Assembly (NCBI RefSeq): GCF_009184635.1 | Contig: NZ_WELI01000010.1 | Coordinates: 62,001-126,000 of the forward strand | Source: Rudanella paleaurantiibacter | GTDB lineage: Bacteria > Bacteroidota > Bacteroidia > Cytophagales > Spirosomataceae | DNA: 64,000 nucleotides | Reading direction: 5' to 3' | Part shown: piece by piece, positions 18,852 through 27,468 of the stretch | Layout of the letters: the number at the start of each line of letters is the position of its first letter | Numbering within the stretch: position 1 is the first letter of the stretch | Made by a program: the position numbers and the translations under genes | The notes under the pieces: model-generated | Seen by the model: the letters and a program-made list of their open reading frames with translations, nothing else | What the model was told of the DNA's origin: nothing | Database searches by the model: none

Positions 18852-20040
18852 CCTTACTACTCTGCCAATCGCCCGAAACCCAGCCGGCCGAATTACATCG
18901 ATCGATGTGGTACGCGGCCTGGTGATGGTCATCATGGCTCTCGACCACGTCCGCGACCTGTTGCATGTGACAGCCACCGATCAGGACCCTACTAATCTGG
19001 CTACCACCACGGCTCCGCTTTTTCTGACCCGCTGGATTACGCATCTCTGTGCGCCCACGTTTGTGTTTTTGTCGGGCACCTCGGCCTATCTGTCGCTACG
19101 AAAGCGGAACGACGGAGCCGCTCGCCAATTTCTGCTGAAACGGGGATTGGTGCTCATTTTGTTCGAGCTAACCATTGTCAACTTTGCGTTTTGGTTCGAA
19201 ATCCCGTTTCGGGCCCTGCTCTTGCAAGTGATTTACGCCATTGGGGCCGGGTTTGTAATACTTTCATTTCTGGCTCGTTTTCGGGCGCGCACGCTCGGAA
19301 TTGTGGGTTTGGTTATTCTGTTCGGGCACAACCTGTTGGGGTTGGTTACGTTGCCACCCAACCCCGCGTTTGGGTTTGTATGGGCTCTTTTGTTTCAAAC
19401 CAACTTTTTTCAGATTACACCTGATTTTGCCGTGCTGGTCGGCTACCCGGTGGTTCCCTGGCTGGGTATCATGCTGGTTGGTTATGGGTTGGGGCCACTA
19501 TTCGAGAAGCCGTTGCACGAGCGCAAGCGAACATTGGCCCGGCTGGGTGTGGGGGCTCTGGTGCTGTTTGTGGGACTTCGGTTGCCCAATGTTTACGGTG
19601 ATGGATCGCCCTGGTCGGTGCAGGCTACTCCCTTGTTTACGGTTTTGTCGTTCATTAACGTGAGCAAGTACCCGCCCTCGTTGTTGTATAGCCTGCTCAT
19701 GCTGGGTATCGCCTTACTGCTTTTGGCCTGGGCCGATGGCGTGTCGAATACCGTAAGCCGTGTGCTCACGGTGTACGGCGCTGTGCCAATGTTTTACTAC
19801 ATTCTGCACTGGTATCTGGTGCATCTGTTGTTGCTGGGCCTGCTGGTGCTACAGGGCTTTTCGCTGTCCAACCTGAACCCTGCGCCCTTCTCGTTCGGGC
19901 GGCCCAAAGGGTCGGGGGTTGAATTGGGCTGGGTATATCTGGTCTGGGCAGGAGTGGTTATTGGGCTGTACCCGCTTTGTAAGTGGTATGGCCGTTATAA
20001 GGCTGAACACCCCGAAAAAGGCTGGTTGCGGTATGTTTAA
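18835..20040 (+). CDS. DUF1624-like multi-pass membrane protein
   Basis: 401 residues with about ten membrane segments. The start region SIDVVRGLVMVIMALDHVRD is the hallmark of the DUF1624/heparan-alpha-glucosaminide acetyltransferase-like family (the DHxRD sequence follows the first helix), then RWITHLCAPTFVFLSGTSAYL. Related proteins move acyl groups across the membrane or modify envelope sugars; activity here is not known. It overlaps the DUF1080 gene by 17 bases, so the two are probably made together. A nested palindromic repeat follows the stop. Confidence 0.8.
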   Translation: MQTDGSLTTLPIARNPAGRITSIDVVRGLVMVIMALDHVRDLLHVTATDQDPTNLATTTAPLFLTRWITHLCAPTFVFLSGTSAYLSLRKRNDGAARQFLLKRGLVLILFELTIVNFAFWFEIPFRALLLQVIYAIGAGFVILSFLARFRARTLGIVGLVILFGHNLLGLVTLPPNPAFGFVWALLFQTNFFQITPDFAVLVGYPVVPWLGIMLVGYGLGPLFEKPLHERKRTLARLGVGALVLFVGLRLPNVYGDGSPWSVQATPLFTVLSFINVSKYPPSLLYSLLMLGIALLLLAWADGVSNTVSRVLTVYGAVPMFYYILHWYLVHLLLLGLLVLQGFSLSNLNPAPFSFGRPKGSGVELGWVYLVWAGVVIGLYPLCKWYGRYKAEHPEKGWLRYV

Positions 20041-20099
20041 AGGGAGATAAACCCAGGCTGAAAATAAACCTGCAAGCCGGGCGCATTTAAATGTGTAAT

Positions 20100-20338
20100 G
20101 AATAATGTAGAATGAATTGTGATGTATAAGCTAACGTGAATTATGGATAATCTGTATACAACTAGCTGTTTAACAGACGATTGCTGACGCAAGGGCCTTC
20201 GGCAGGCTCAGGCTGACTGGGGGCTCTCAAGTTTATAGTCAGCCTGAGCCTGTCGAAGGCCCTTGCGTCAGCAATTATGCATAATTCACGTTAAGCTACT
20301 AGTCAGCAGGGCAAATCATTATTCATTCTACATTATTC
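20100..20338. repeat. Nested palindromic repeat, copy 1
   Basis: The inner element (20132-20293, 162 bp) has perfect ends TAACGTGAATTATG / CATAATTCACGTTA and a 35-bp inner stem beginning CTGACGCAAGGGCCTTCG around an 18-base loop. An outer pair, GAATAATGTAGAATGAAT at 20100-20117 and its complement at 20321-20338, encloses it. A related inner element occurs at 46444-46606. It fills most of the 322-base gap between the DUF1624 gene and katA, where no gene was seen. Confidence 0.9.
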
Positions 20339-20362
20339 ACTCACTTAGACAGTTGACGTTTG

Positions 20363-22003
20363 CTAATACGGTTGAGCCGGGTGCGATTGCTCTTTGGCTT
20401 GCCGAACGGCTTCGTCGGTATGGGCGCTACCAATGGGGCCGCTCGTTTGTTGCGGACTCTGCGCTGATTGTAAACCCTCGCGTACGCGTCGGCCGTATTC
20501 CTCGTCGCACTGGCTGAACAGCTCCACCATTTTTTCCTGAATCCGTTTGTCGGCGGGTTTCAGGGTATTTACGAGGTTTGTAATCAAGTCGTCGCGTTCC
20601 CAGTCTTCAAACGCCCGGAACCGTTCGCCAGCTTGTTTGAAGTTATTCTGCCGGTCAATTTTTTGCCGTACCAGATTGGCATCGTACCGGGGGGTATAGT
20701 CGGCACCGCTTTTGGGAGCTTCCTGCAAACCGCCCAGAATGGATGGTTCGTAGTTGACGCGCGGATTTTGCCCCAGTGCCATATCGACGTTGTAGGCCAT
20801 CTGGCCATCGCGCTGATTGGTTGCTACCCGCTTTTTAGGGGCATTGATGGGGAGTTGCAGGTAATTGGCCCCCACCCGGTACCGTTGCGTGTCGGAGTAG
20901 GAGAGGGTGCGGCCCTGCAACATCTTATCGTCCGAAAACTCCAGCCCATCTACCAGCACTCCCGTACCAAACGCGACCTGCTCTACCTCAGCGAAGTAGT
21001 TTTGCGGGTTTCGGTTCAGCACCATTTTACCGACCGGCAGAAACGGAAACTGATCTGTCGGCCAGATTTTCGTGTCGTCGAGCGGATCGAAATCAAGTTC
21101 GGGATGCTCGTCGTCGCTCATAATCTGCACGCAGAGCTCCCACTCCGGGTAGTTGCCCTGCTCAATGGCATCAAACAGGTCTTGCGTAGCGTGGTTAAAG
21201 TTTTTCGCCTGAATTTGCTCGGCTTCGGCCTGTGTCAGGTTGCGGATTCCGTGTTTCGGCTCCCAATGGTATTTCACCAACACGGCTTCGCCGGCCTCAT
21301 TCACCCATTTGTAGGTATTCACGCCGGAGCCCTGCATTTGCCGGTAATTGGCCGGAATGCCCCAGGGCGAAAACAGGAACGTAATCATGTGCATGGCTTC
21401 GGGCGTGTTGCAGATAAAATCGAAGATGCGCTCGCCCGATTGAATGTTGGTGACCGGGTCAGGTTTGAAGGCATGAACCAGGTCGGGGAACTTCATGGCA
21501 TCGCGGATAAAGAACACCTTCAGGTTATTCCCCACCAAGTCCCAGTTACCGTCTTCGGTATAGAACTTCACGGCAAAGCCACGCGGGTCGCGGAGGGTTT
21601 CGGGCGAGTGTCCGCCGTGAATAACCGACGAAAACCGCACAAATACGGGCGTTTGTTTGCCCTTTTGGCCAAACAGTTTGGCGCGGGTGTATTGGCTAAT
21701 AGGTTCATCGCCCGCGGTTCCGTAGGCTTCAAAGTAACCATGTGCCCCGGCGCCCCGGGCGTGTACCACCCGCTCGGGTACCCGCTCCCGGTCGAAATGG
21801 GTGATTTTCTCGATAAAAGCGTAGTTTTCCAGCGTAGCCGGGCCCCGACGCCCTACCGTGCGGGTGTTCTGATTGTCCGTGATGGGATGGCCCTGCCGGG
21901 TGGTCAGCGTCTGATCGGTTTCGGTACTGCCGTTAGTAGCGCCTGAGCCGTTGGGTGGCATGGGCACGTGGCCGTTCGGGGTTTGTTTTTCGTTGTTTTC
22001 CAT
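20363..22003 (-). CDS. Haem catalase
   Basis: 546 residues from the ATG at 22003; a TTG-initiated extension of 12 codons is less likely. It splits hydrogen peroxide to water and oxygen. The distal haem-site segment [17 protein letters not shown] has the essential His, the Asn is in [17 protein letters not shown], and the proximal Tyr is in [19 protein letters not shown]. The first 45 residues are a disordered Asn/Thr/Gly/Pro-rich extension. Length fits a clade 1 or 3 small-to-medium catalase rather than a large one, with no C-terminal flavodoxin-like domain. It is monocistronic. Confidence 0.95.
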   Translation of the reverse strand: MENNEKQTPNGHVPMPPNGSGATNGSTETDQTLTTRQGHPITDNQNTRTVGRRGPATLENYAFIEKITHFDRERVPERVVHARGAGAHGYFEAYGTAGDEPISQYTRAKLFGQKGKQTPVFVRFSSVIHGGHSPETLRDPRGFAVKFYTEDGNWDLVGNNLKVFFIRDAMKFPDLVHAFKPDPVTNIQSGERIFDFICNTPEAMHMITFLFSPWGIPANYRQMQGSGVNTYKWVNEAGEAVLVKYHWEPKHGIRNLTQAEAEQIQAKNFNHATQDLFDAIEQGNYPEWELCVQIMSDDEHPELDFDPLDDTKIWPTDQFPFLPVGKMVLNRNPQNYFAEVEQVAFGTGVLVDGLEFSDDKMLQGRTLSYSDTQRYRVGANYLQLPINAPKKRVATNQRDGQMAYNVDMALGQNPRVNYEPSILGGLQEAPKSGADYTPRYDANLVRQKIDRQNNFKQAGERFRAFEDWERDDLITNLVNTLKPADKRIQEKMVELFSQCDEEYGRRVREGLQSAQSPQQTSGPIGSAHTDEAVRQAKEQSHPAQPY

Positions 22004-22114
22004 AACTGTATTCGGAGAAGTGGTTCTCAGTGAGGTCAACTTCTCTATACAGTCTTGTGTTTTTATAGATTATTGTGAGCGACGAAAATCGTCCAACCTA
22101 AACCGCCTGTTCTC

Positions 22115-22843
22115 TTACAACCGCCGGATTTTGATATTTCGGAACCAGACGGGGCTGCCCCAGTCCTGCAACCCGATACGGCCTGCAAAAACACCCTTAC
22201 CAATGGGGGCATCTTTCAGTTTACTGCCCGACAGACGCGATTTCCAGTCGGCACTGCTCAGGTCGAACTCGTGAACGGTAAACCCGTTGAGGGTGACTAT
22301 CAGCTGGTTTTTCTGCTTCTTCACGTACACCTGATTCCACGACCCAACCGGGTTTACTTCCCGAACCCGTGCGTTGGCTACTCCGAAAAAGTCGCCGGCG
22401 CGGTGTTTGTTCTCGTCGGCTTCGCCATAGATCGCGTTGTCGAGCACCTGTAATTCCAGCCCCGTGTCGTACACGTTTTTGTGCGTGGGCGATTCCTGCA
22501 CAAAGAAAAAGATGCCGCTGTTGGTGAGCCGATCTACTTTCCAGTCGGCTTTAAATTCAAAATCGCCGGTAAAGGCCACATCGGTTACCAGATCGCCCCC
22601 GTTGACGGCCTTGTTGCCTGCCCGGTTCGGTACCGAAAGGTGCAGGGCGTTGTCCTGAATCTGCCAGGCTGCGCCAACGCCTTTACCGTTGTAGGTGTGC
22701 CAGCCCTGGGTGTTCCGCCCGTTGAAGAGCAGTTGCCAACCATCGGCTTTCTCTTTGGCCGTGAGTGTATTCTGGGCGTGGAGGTGGGTGAGAGTGCCGA
22801 TTAGACAGAAAAGTACGGTAAGAAACTTGGGAGGAAGATGCAT
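22115..22843 (-). CDS. Exported DUF1080 protein
   Basis: 242 residues with a signal peptide (ending THLHAQ). The DUF1080 pattern is complete: DGWQLLFNGRNTQGWHTY, GDFEFKADWKV, NSGIFFFVQES, GLELQVLDN, WNQVYVKKQKNQLIVTLNG and GRIGLQDWGSPVWFRNIKI. This is the standard single-domain form acting on keto-sugar glycosides in the periplasm, by family knowledge. It is less similar in layout to the DUF1080 protein at 17.9 kb, which lacks the GRIGLQDWG ending. It reads as a single gene. Confidence 0.87.
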   Translation of the reverse strand: MHLPPKFLTVLFCLIGTLTHLHAQNTLTAKEKADGWQLLFNGRNTQGWHTYNGKGVGAAWQIQDNALHLSVPNRAGNKAVNGGDLVTDVAFTGDFEFKADWKVDRLTNSGIFFFVQESPTHKNVYDTGLELQVLDNAIYGEADENKHRAGDFFGVANARVREVNPVGSWNQVYVKKQKNQLIVTLNGFTVHEFDLSSADWKSRLSGSKLKDAPIGKGVFAGRIGLQDWGSPVWFRNIKIRRL

Positions 22844-22957
22844 AGGAATTGGCTTAGTTATAGGGATTAGGTACTGGGAAAAAGAGTGTATGTCGGAGCT
22901 TTAGAGGATTTTGGGATAAGGGACCCCTGGCAGTATAACGTTCCCCTCAAATATAAC

Positions 22958-22991
22958 CCAAAACGCCGGACCTTACTGCCCGGCGTTTTGG
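22958..22991 (-). terminator. Terminator downstream of acs
   Basis: A 12-bp stem (CCAAAACGCCGG and its complement) with a 10-base loop lies 84 bases after the acs stop and before the DUF1080 gene. The arm ends are T-rich on both strands. Confidence 0.7.
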
Positions 22992-23074
22992 TGTTTGTCC
23001 TGCTTAGGAACGAAGCATTTTGACCCATAATGCTTCAGTCGTCAGGTTTTAAGCAGCATGGCAAAGCCAGTTGA

Positions 23075-24976
23075 CTACACCGCCCCTGCCTTGATCTCGT
23101 CCACTACGGCCGGGTCGAGGAGGGTTGTGGTGTCGCCGAGGTTGTTCACGTCGCCCTCGGCAATTTTGCGGAGAATCCGGCGCATGATTTTACCGGAGCG
23201 CGTTTTGGGCAGGCCCGTTACAAATTGAATTTTGTCGGGCTTGGCAATGGGCCCAATCACGCGGGTTACGGTGGCCAGAATGTCGCGCTTGGTCAGGTCG
23301 GCATCGTGGTCGGCGGGAAGAGCTTCCGTAATCACGTATGCGTAAATACCCTGCCCTTTGATGTCGTGCGGGTAGCCCACCACCGCACTCTCTACCACGC
23401 CCGTGTGCATGTTGATGGCGTTCTCGACCTCAGCCGTGCCAATCCGGTGGCCCGATACGTTCAGCACGTCGTCGACACGGCCCGTAATCCGGTAGTAGCC
23501 ATCTTCGTCGCGCAGACAGCCATCGCCCGTGAAGTACATGCCGGGGTAGGTTGAGAAGTACGTTTGGCGGCAACGCTCATGGTCGCCGTAGGTCGTGCGG
23601 AGCATGCCCGGCCAGGGGAACTTGATGCAGAGGTTGCCCGACACGCCGTTGCCCTCGATAACCGTGCCGTTTTCGTCGACCAGCACCGGCTGCACACCCG
23701 GTAGGGGCAAGGTAGCGTAGGTCGGTTTGGTTTTGGTCAGGCCCGCCAGCGGAGAAATCAGAATACCACCGTTTTCGGTCTGCCACCAGGTGTCCACGAT
23801 GGGGCAGCGGTTTTTGCCGATGTTATCGTCGTACCAATGCCAGGCCTCGGCGTTGATAGGCTCACCCACCGAGCCCAGAACCTCCAGGCTGCTCAGGTCG
23901 TGTTTCTGCACCGGCTCCAGCCCGAAGCTCATCAGCGACCGGATGGCCGTGGGGGCTGTGTACAGAATATTCACCTTGTGCTTGTCGACAATCTCCCAGA
24001 ACCGGCCAGCATCGGGCCAGGTAGGCACGCCCTCAAACAACAGGGTGGTTGCTCCGCAGGCCAGCGGGCCGTACACAATGTAGCTGTGCCCCGTAATCCA
24101 GCCAATATCGGCCGTACAGAAATGCACCTGGCCAGGTTTGTACTGGAATACGTTGGCAAACGTGTAAGCCGCGTACACCATGTAGCCCCCGCAGGTATGC
24201 ACCACGCCTTTGGGTTTGCCCGTTGAGCCAGACGTGTACAGGATAAACAGCATATCTTCAGCGTCCATCTCCTCGGCAGGGCAGTCGGCTGTAACCTGCT
24301 TCAGTTCCTGCTCCATCCAGACGTCGCGGCCTTTGAGCATGGCCACCGGGGTGCGGGTACGGGTCATCACCACCACGCGCTCCACGCTTGGGCACCCGAT
24401 GAGGGCATCATCGACCACGCTTTTGAGCGGAATTTCTTTGTTGCCCCGGTAGGCTCCGTCGGCCGTAATCACGAGCCGGCATTTGGCGTCGTTGATCCGG
24501 TCGGCAATGCTTTGGGCCGAGAAGCCACCAAACACCACCGAGTGAACGGCCCCGATGCGGGCACAGGCCAGCACCGCAATGGCCAGTTCGGGCACCATGG
24601 GGAGGTAAATACACACCCGGTCGCCTTTGGCTACGCCGTTACGTTTCAGCACGTTGGCCATACGGCATACCTGATCGTGCAGCATCCGGTAGGTGAGCGT
24701 CACGCCAGACTCGTGCGGGTCGTTGGGTTCCCAGATAATAGCCGGTTGGTCGGCGCGGGTTTCGAGGTGCCGGTCGAGGCAGTTTTCGGTAATATTCAGT
24801 TTACCACCCTGAAACCACTTCACGTTGGGCTCGTCGAAGTTCCATTGCAGGGTTTTTGTCCAGGGTTTGCGCCATTTAAACTCAGAGGCCACCTCGGCCC
24901 AGAAGGCTTCGGGGTCTGATACACTTTTCTGGTAGGCCTCTTCGTACTCGGCAAAGGTTTTAAGCTGAAAATTCAT
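23075..24976 (-). CDS. acs: Acetyl-CoA synthetase
   Basis: 633 residues from the ATG at 24976 ([15 protein letters not shown]); upstream codons are not conserved in type. It activates acetate to acetyl-CoA with ATP. Visible motifs are the P-loop-like [11 protein letters not shown], the adenylation core [21 protein letters not shown], the hinge region [20 protein letters not shown], and [11 protein letters not shown] with the Lys that is acetylation-controlled in this family. It sits at the end of a same-strand run with prpE, a receiver protein and an SLC5-type sensor kinase, an order that recalls CrbS/CrbR control of acs. Confidence 0.95.
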   Translation of the reverse strand: MNFQLKTFAEYEEAYQKSVSDPEAFWAEVASEFKWRKPWTKTLQWNFDEPNVKWFQGGKLNITENCLDRHLETRADQPAIIWEPNDPHESGVTLTYRMLHDQVCRMANVLKRNGVAKGDRVCIYLPMVPELAIAVLACARIGAVHSVVFGGFSAQSIADRINDAKCRLVITADGAYRGNKEIPLKSVVDDALIGCPSVERVVVMTRTRTPVAMLKGRDVWMEQELKQVTADCPAEEMDAEDMLFILYTSGSTGKPKGVVHTCGGYMVYAAYTFANVFQYKPGQVHFCTADIGWITGHSYIVYGPLACGATTLLFEGVPTWPDAGRFWEIVDKHKVNILYTAPTAIRSLMSFGLEPVQKHDLSSLEVLGSVGEPINAEAWHWYDDNIGKNRCPIVDTWWQTENGGILISPLAGLTKTKPTYATLPLPGVQPVLVDENGTVIEGNGVSGNLCIKFPWPGMLRTTYGDHERCRQTYFSTYPGMYFTGDGCLRDEDGYYRITGRVDDVLNVSGHRIGTAEVENAINMHTGVVESAVVGYPHDIKGQGIYAYVITEALPADHDADLTKRDILATVTRVIGPIAKPDKIQFVTGLPKTRSGKIMRRILRKIAEGDVNNLGDTTTLLDPAVVDEIKAGAV

Positions 24977-25074
24977 AGTAGGTTTTTGTATAGATGGATG
25001 GCGTCGGAACGCGTTGGGGTGGTTAGGCTGCAAAATAAATGGGTTCTGCCCCCGCTGCGTACCGACAGGAAAAA

Positions 25075-27012
25075 TTATTCAAAAGCAAGTCCGATGCCCC
25101 GTGCGGCCAATTCAGCCCGGATTTCGTCCAGAATAACGGGGTCGTCAATGGTCGAAGGCATCGCAAACGATTCGCCATCAGCTAGTTGTCGGATGGTCTT
25201 TCGCAGAATTTTGCCCGACCGGGTTTTGGGTAATCGTTTTACGATGACGGCCTGCCGGAAATAAGCCACCGCCCCAATCTGATCGCGGATCAGGTTGACC
25301 AGTTCGGCTTCGACCGAGCGGGGGGTATCGGTCCCGTGGCTACCCTGCTCTGACGTGCCGGCCCAGTCGTCTTTCAAGACTACGAACCCCACCGGCCGCT
25401 GCCCGCGCAGGGAACAGGCCAGCCCCACCACGGCGCATTCGGCTACGGCCGGGTGACTGCCCACGAGTTCTTCCATTTCGCCCGTCGACAACCGGTGTCC
25501 GGCTACGTTGATCACATCATCTACCCGGCCCATGATAAACACGTAGCCGTCTTCGTCAATGTAGCCACCATCGCCGGAGAGGTAATACCCCGGAAACCGG
25601 CTCAGGTACGACTGCCGGAACCGCTCCGGGTCGCGCCAGAGGGTAGGCAGGCAACCCGGCGGCAGAGGCAGTTTAAGGCATACGAACCCTTCCTGATTGG
25701 GGCCGAGTGGGTCGCCAGCTTCGTCGAGAATCTGGAGGTCGTACCCGCAAACGGGCACCGTAGCCGAGCCCGCCTTTACGGGCATGGGGCTGATGCCCAT
25801 TGGGTTGGAGAGCATCGGCCAGCCCGATTCGGTTTGCCACCAGTGGTCGATAACCGGCACGCCCGACACCTCTTCGAGCCAGTGCAATGTAGGCGGGTCG
25901 CAGCGTTCGCCAGCCACGAAAACCGTGCGCAACGAACCCAGATTGTGGCGTTGACGGAGTTTGCCCGCCGGGTCTTCCTTGCGGATTGCCCGGAACGCCG
26001 TGGGGGCTGCAAAGAATACGTTCACCCCATGCTGTTCGATTACCCGCCAGAAAGCCCCGGCATCGGGTGTTCGGACTGGTTTGCCCTCGTACAACAGGCT
26101 TGTGCAGCCGCCCAGCAATGGGCCGTACACGATGTAACTGTGGCCCACGGCCCAGCCCAGGTCCGAGGCTGCCCAGAACACGTCGCCCGGTTCTACGTTG
26201 TACACTGCCTTGAGGCTGTACCGGAGCGCCACTGCATGGCCACCGTGGTCGCGTACAATGCCTTTGGGTTTGCCGGTTGTGCCGGAGGTGTACAGAATAT
26301 ACAGCGGATCGGTCGCGTTTACGGGTACTGGCTCGGCGGGTGTGGCTCGGGCAACGGTTTCGGCCCAGTCGAGGTCACGCCCGGCTACCATCGACGCCGT
26401 GCATTCGCGCCGTTGCAGAATAAGGCAGTGGTTGGGTTGGTGGGTGGCCAGCCGAATGGCCTCGTCGAGCAGGGGTTTGTACGGAATCACCCGGTCGAAT
26501 TCAATGCCGCACGAGGCCGACAGAATTAGCTTGGGCTGGGCATCGTTGATGCGCAGGGCCAGCTCGTGCGGGGCAAAGCCGCCAAACACCACCGAGTGAA
26601 TAGCGCCGATGCGGGCGCAGGCCAGCATGGCAAAAGCGGCTTCGGGCACCATGGGCATGTAAATCACGACGGTATCGCCGTGGCCAACACCCAGTTGCCG
26701 AAACGCCCCGGCGAGTTGGGCTACCTGGGCCAGCATCTCGCGGTAGCTGTACCGGCGTATGGTGCCCGTCACCGGCGAATCGTAGATCAGCGCGGTTTGG
26801 TCGGCCCGGCCGTTTTCGACGTGGTAGTCGAGGGCGGCATAGCAGGTATTGAGAACGCCATCGGCAAACCAGCGTGGGTAGCCATGCTCATCGGTCGACA
26901 GAATCTGTTCGGGAAACTGCACCCAGGGTATGGCCCGAGCCTCGTCCTGCCAGAAACCGGCCGGGTCGTTCAGGCTACGCTGATGGGCAGTGGTGTAAGA
27001 GGTTGGCAACAT
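25075..27012 (-). CDS. prpE: Propionyl-CoA synthetase-like acyl-CoA ligase
   Basis: 645 residues of the acetate-CoA ligase family. Features typical of the PrpE branch are [17 protein letters not shown] at the N-terminus, [14 protein letters not shown] after [11 protein letters not shown], and [16 protein letters not shown]; it ends [19 protein letters not shown]. It should convert propionate (possibly also acetate or butyrate) to the CoA ester. It lies 98 bases before acs and 81 bases after the receiver gene, so one operon is likely. The paralogous pairing with acs suggests the locus handles mixed short-chain fatty acids. Confidence 0.85.
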   Translation of the reverse strand: MLPTSYTTAHQRSLNDPAGFWQDEARAIPWVQFPEQILSTDEHGYPRWFADGVLNTCYAALDYHVENGRADQTALIYDSPVTGTIRRYSYREMLAQVAQLAGAFRQLGVGHGDTVVIYMPMVPEAAFAMLACARIGAIHSVVFGGFAPHELALRINDAQPKLILSASCGIEFDRVIPYKPLLDEAIRLATHQPNHCLILQRRECTASMVAGRDLDWAETVARATPAEPVPVNATDPLYILYTSGTTGKPKGIVRDHGGHAVALRYSLKAVYNVEPGDVFWAASDLGWAVGHSYIVYGPLLGGCTSLLYEGKPVRTPDAGAFWRVIEQHGVNVFFAAPTAFRAIRKEDPAGKLRQRHNLGSLRTVFVAGERCDPPTLHWLEEVSGVPVIDHWWQTESGWPMLSNPMGISPMPVKAGSATVPVCGYDLQILDEAGDPLGPNQEGFVCLKLPLPPGCLPTLWRDPERFRQSYLSRFPGYYLSGDGGYIDEDGYVFIMGRVDDVINVAGHRLSTGEMEELVGSHPAVAECAVVGLACSLRGQRPVGFVVLKDDWAGTSEQGSHGTDTPRSVEAELVNLIRDQIGAVAYFRQAVIVKRLPKTRSGKILRKTIRQLADGESFAMPSTIDDPVILDEIRAELAARGIGLAFE

Positions 27013-27093
27013 ACCGTTTCGTTACGTTAATGAAGAGATGGAGTGTTGTACTGATTTGACCTAACCCAAAATTGATAAACCTAAAGGGTACAC

Positions 27094-27468
27094 TCAGGCA
27101 AGCAATTCCTGCGCTTTGGCCATCAGCTCGCGGGTCGAGAACGGTTTGGGCAGGTACAGGTCGGCACCGGCATCGTACCCTTTCTGAATTTCAGTATCGC
27201 GGCTTTTGGCACTCAGAAAAATGACTTTTCCGTGCTGATGCTCGGGCGATTGCTTCACAAACTGACAAAGCTCGTATCCATTCATGTGTGGCATCATAAT
27301 GTCGAGTAAGAGCAAGTCGGGTTTCTCGCGCTGAATCAGCTCGTAGGCCTCGGCCCCGTCGCGGGCTATCAGCACCCGGTACCCTTCTTTTTTCATCAAA
27401 AATTCGAGCGACAACAGAATGTTCGGTTCGTCGTCGGCAATGAGTACAGTGAACTTATTGTTTTTCAT
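27094..27468 (-). CDS. Single-domain response regulator
   Basis: 124 residues, all receiver domain: acidic pair D12/D13, phospho-acceptor D56 (LLLLDIMMPHMNG), switch Ser in FLSAKS and Lys in YLPKPFS. No DNA-binding or enzymatic output domain is attached. Its start overlaps the end of the SLC5-kinase gene by 14 bases, so the two are coupled in translation and probably form a sensor/receiver pair. Because CrbR-type partners normally carry a LuxR-type DNA-binding domain, the output here must pass through another protein, or the receiver acts as a phosphate sink. Confidence 0.9.
   Translation of the reverse strand: MKNNKFTVLIADDEPNILLSLEFLMKKEGYRVLIARDGAEAYELIQREKPDLLLLDIMMPHMNGYELCQFVKQSPEHQHGKVIFLSAKSRDTEIQKGYDAGADLYLPKPFSTRELMAKAQELLA

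Noticed and set aside
20132-20293. CRISPR array or tandem repeat
   Set aside because: There is one palindrome per site with no spacer-repeat periodicity and no cas genes in the window.
20633-21946. A 437-codon open frame antisense to the catalase gene
   Set aside because: It mirrors the catalase codons on the other strand, has no recognisable domain, and the catalase is certain. The same holds for the long frame antisense to clpC (60776-61792) and to gltB (11225-11974).
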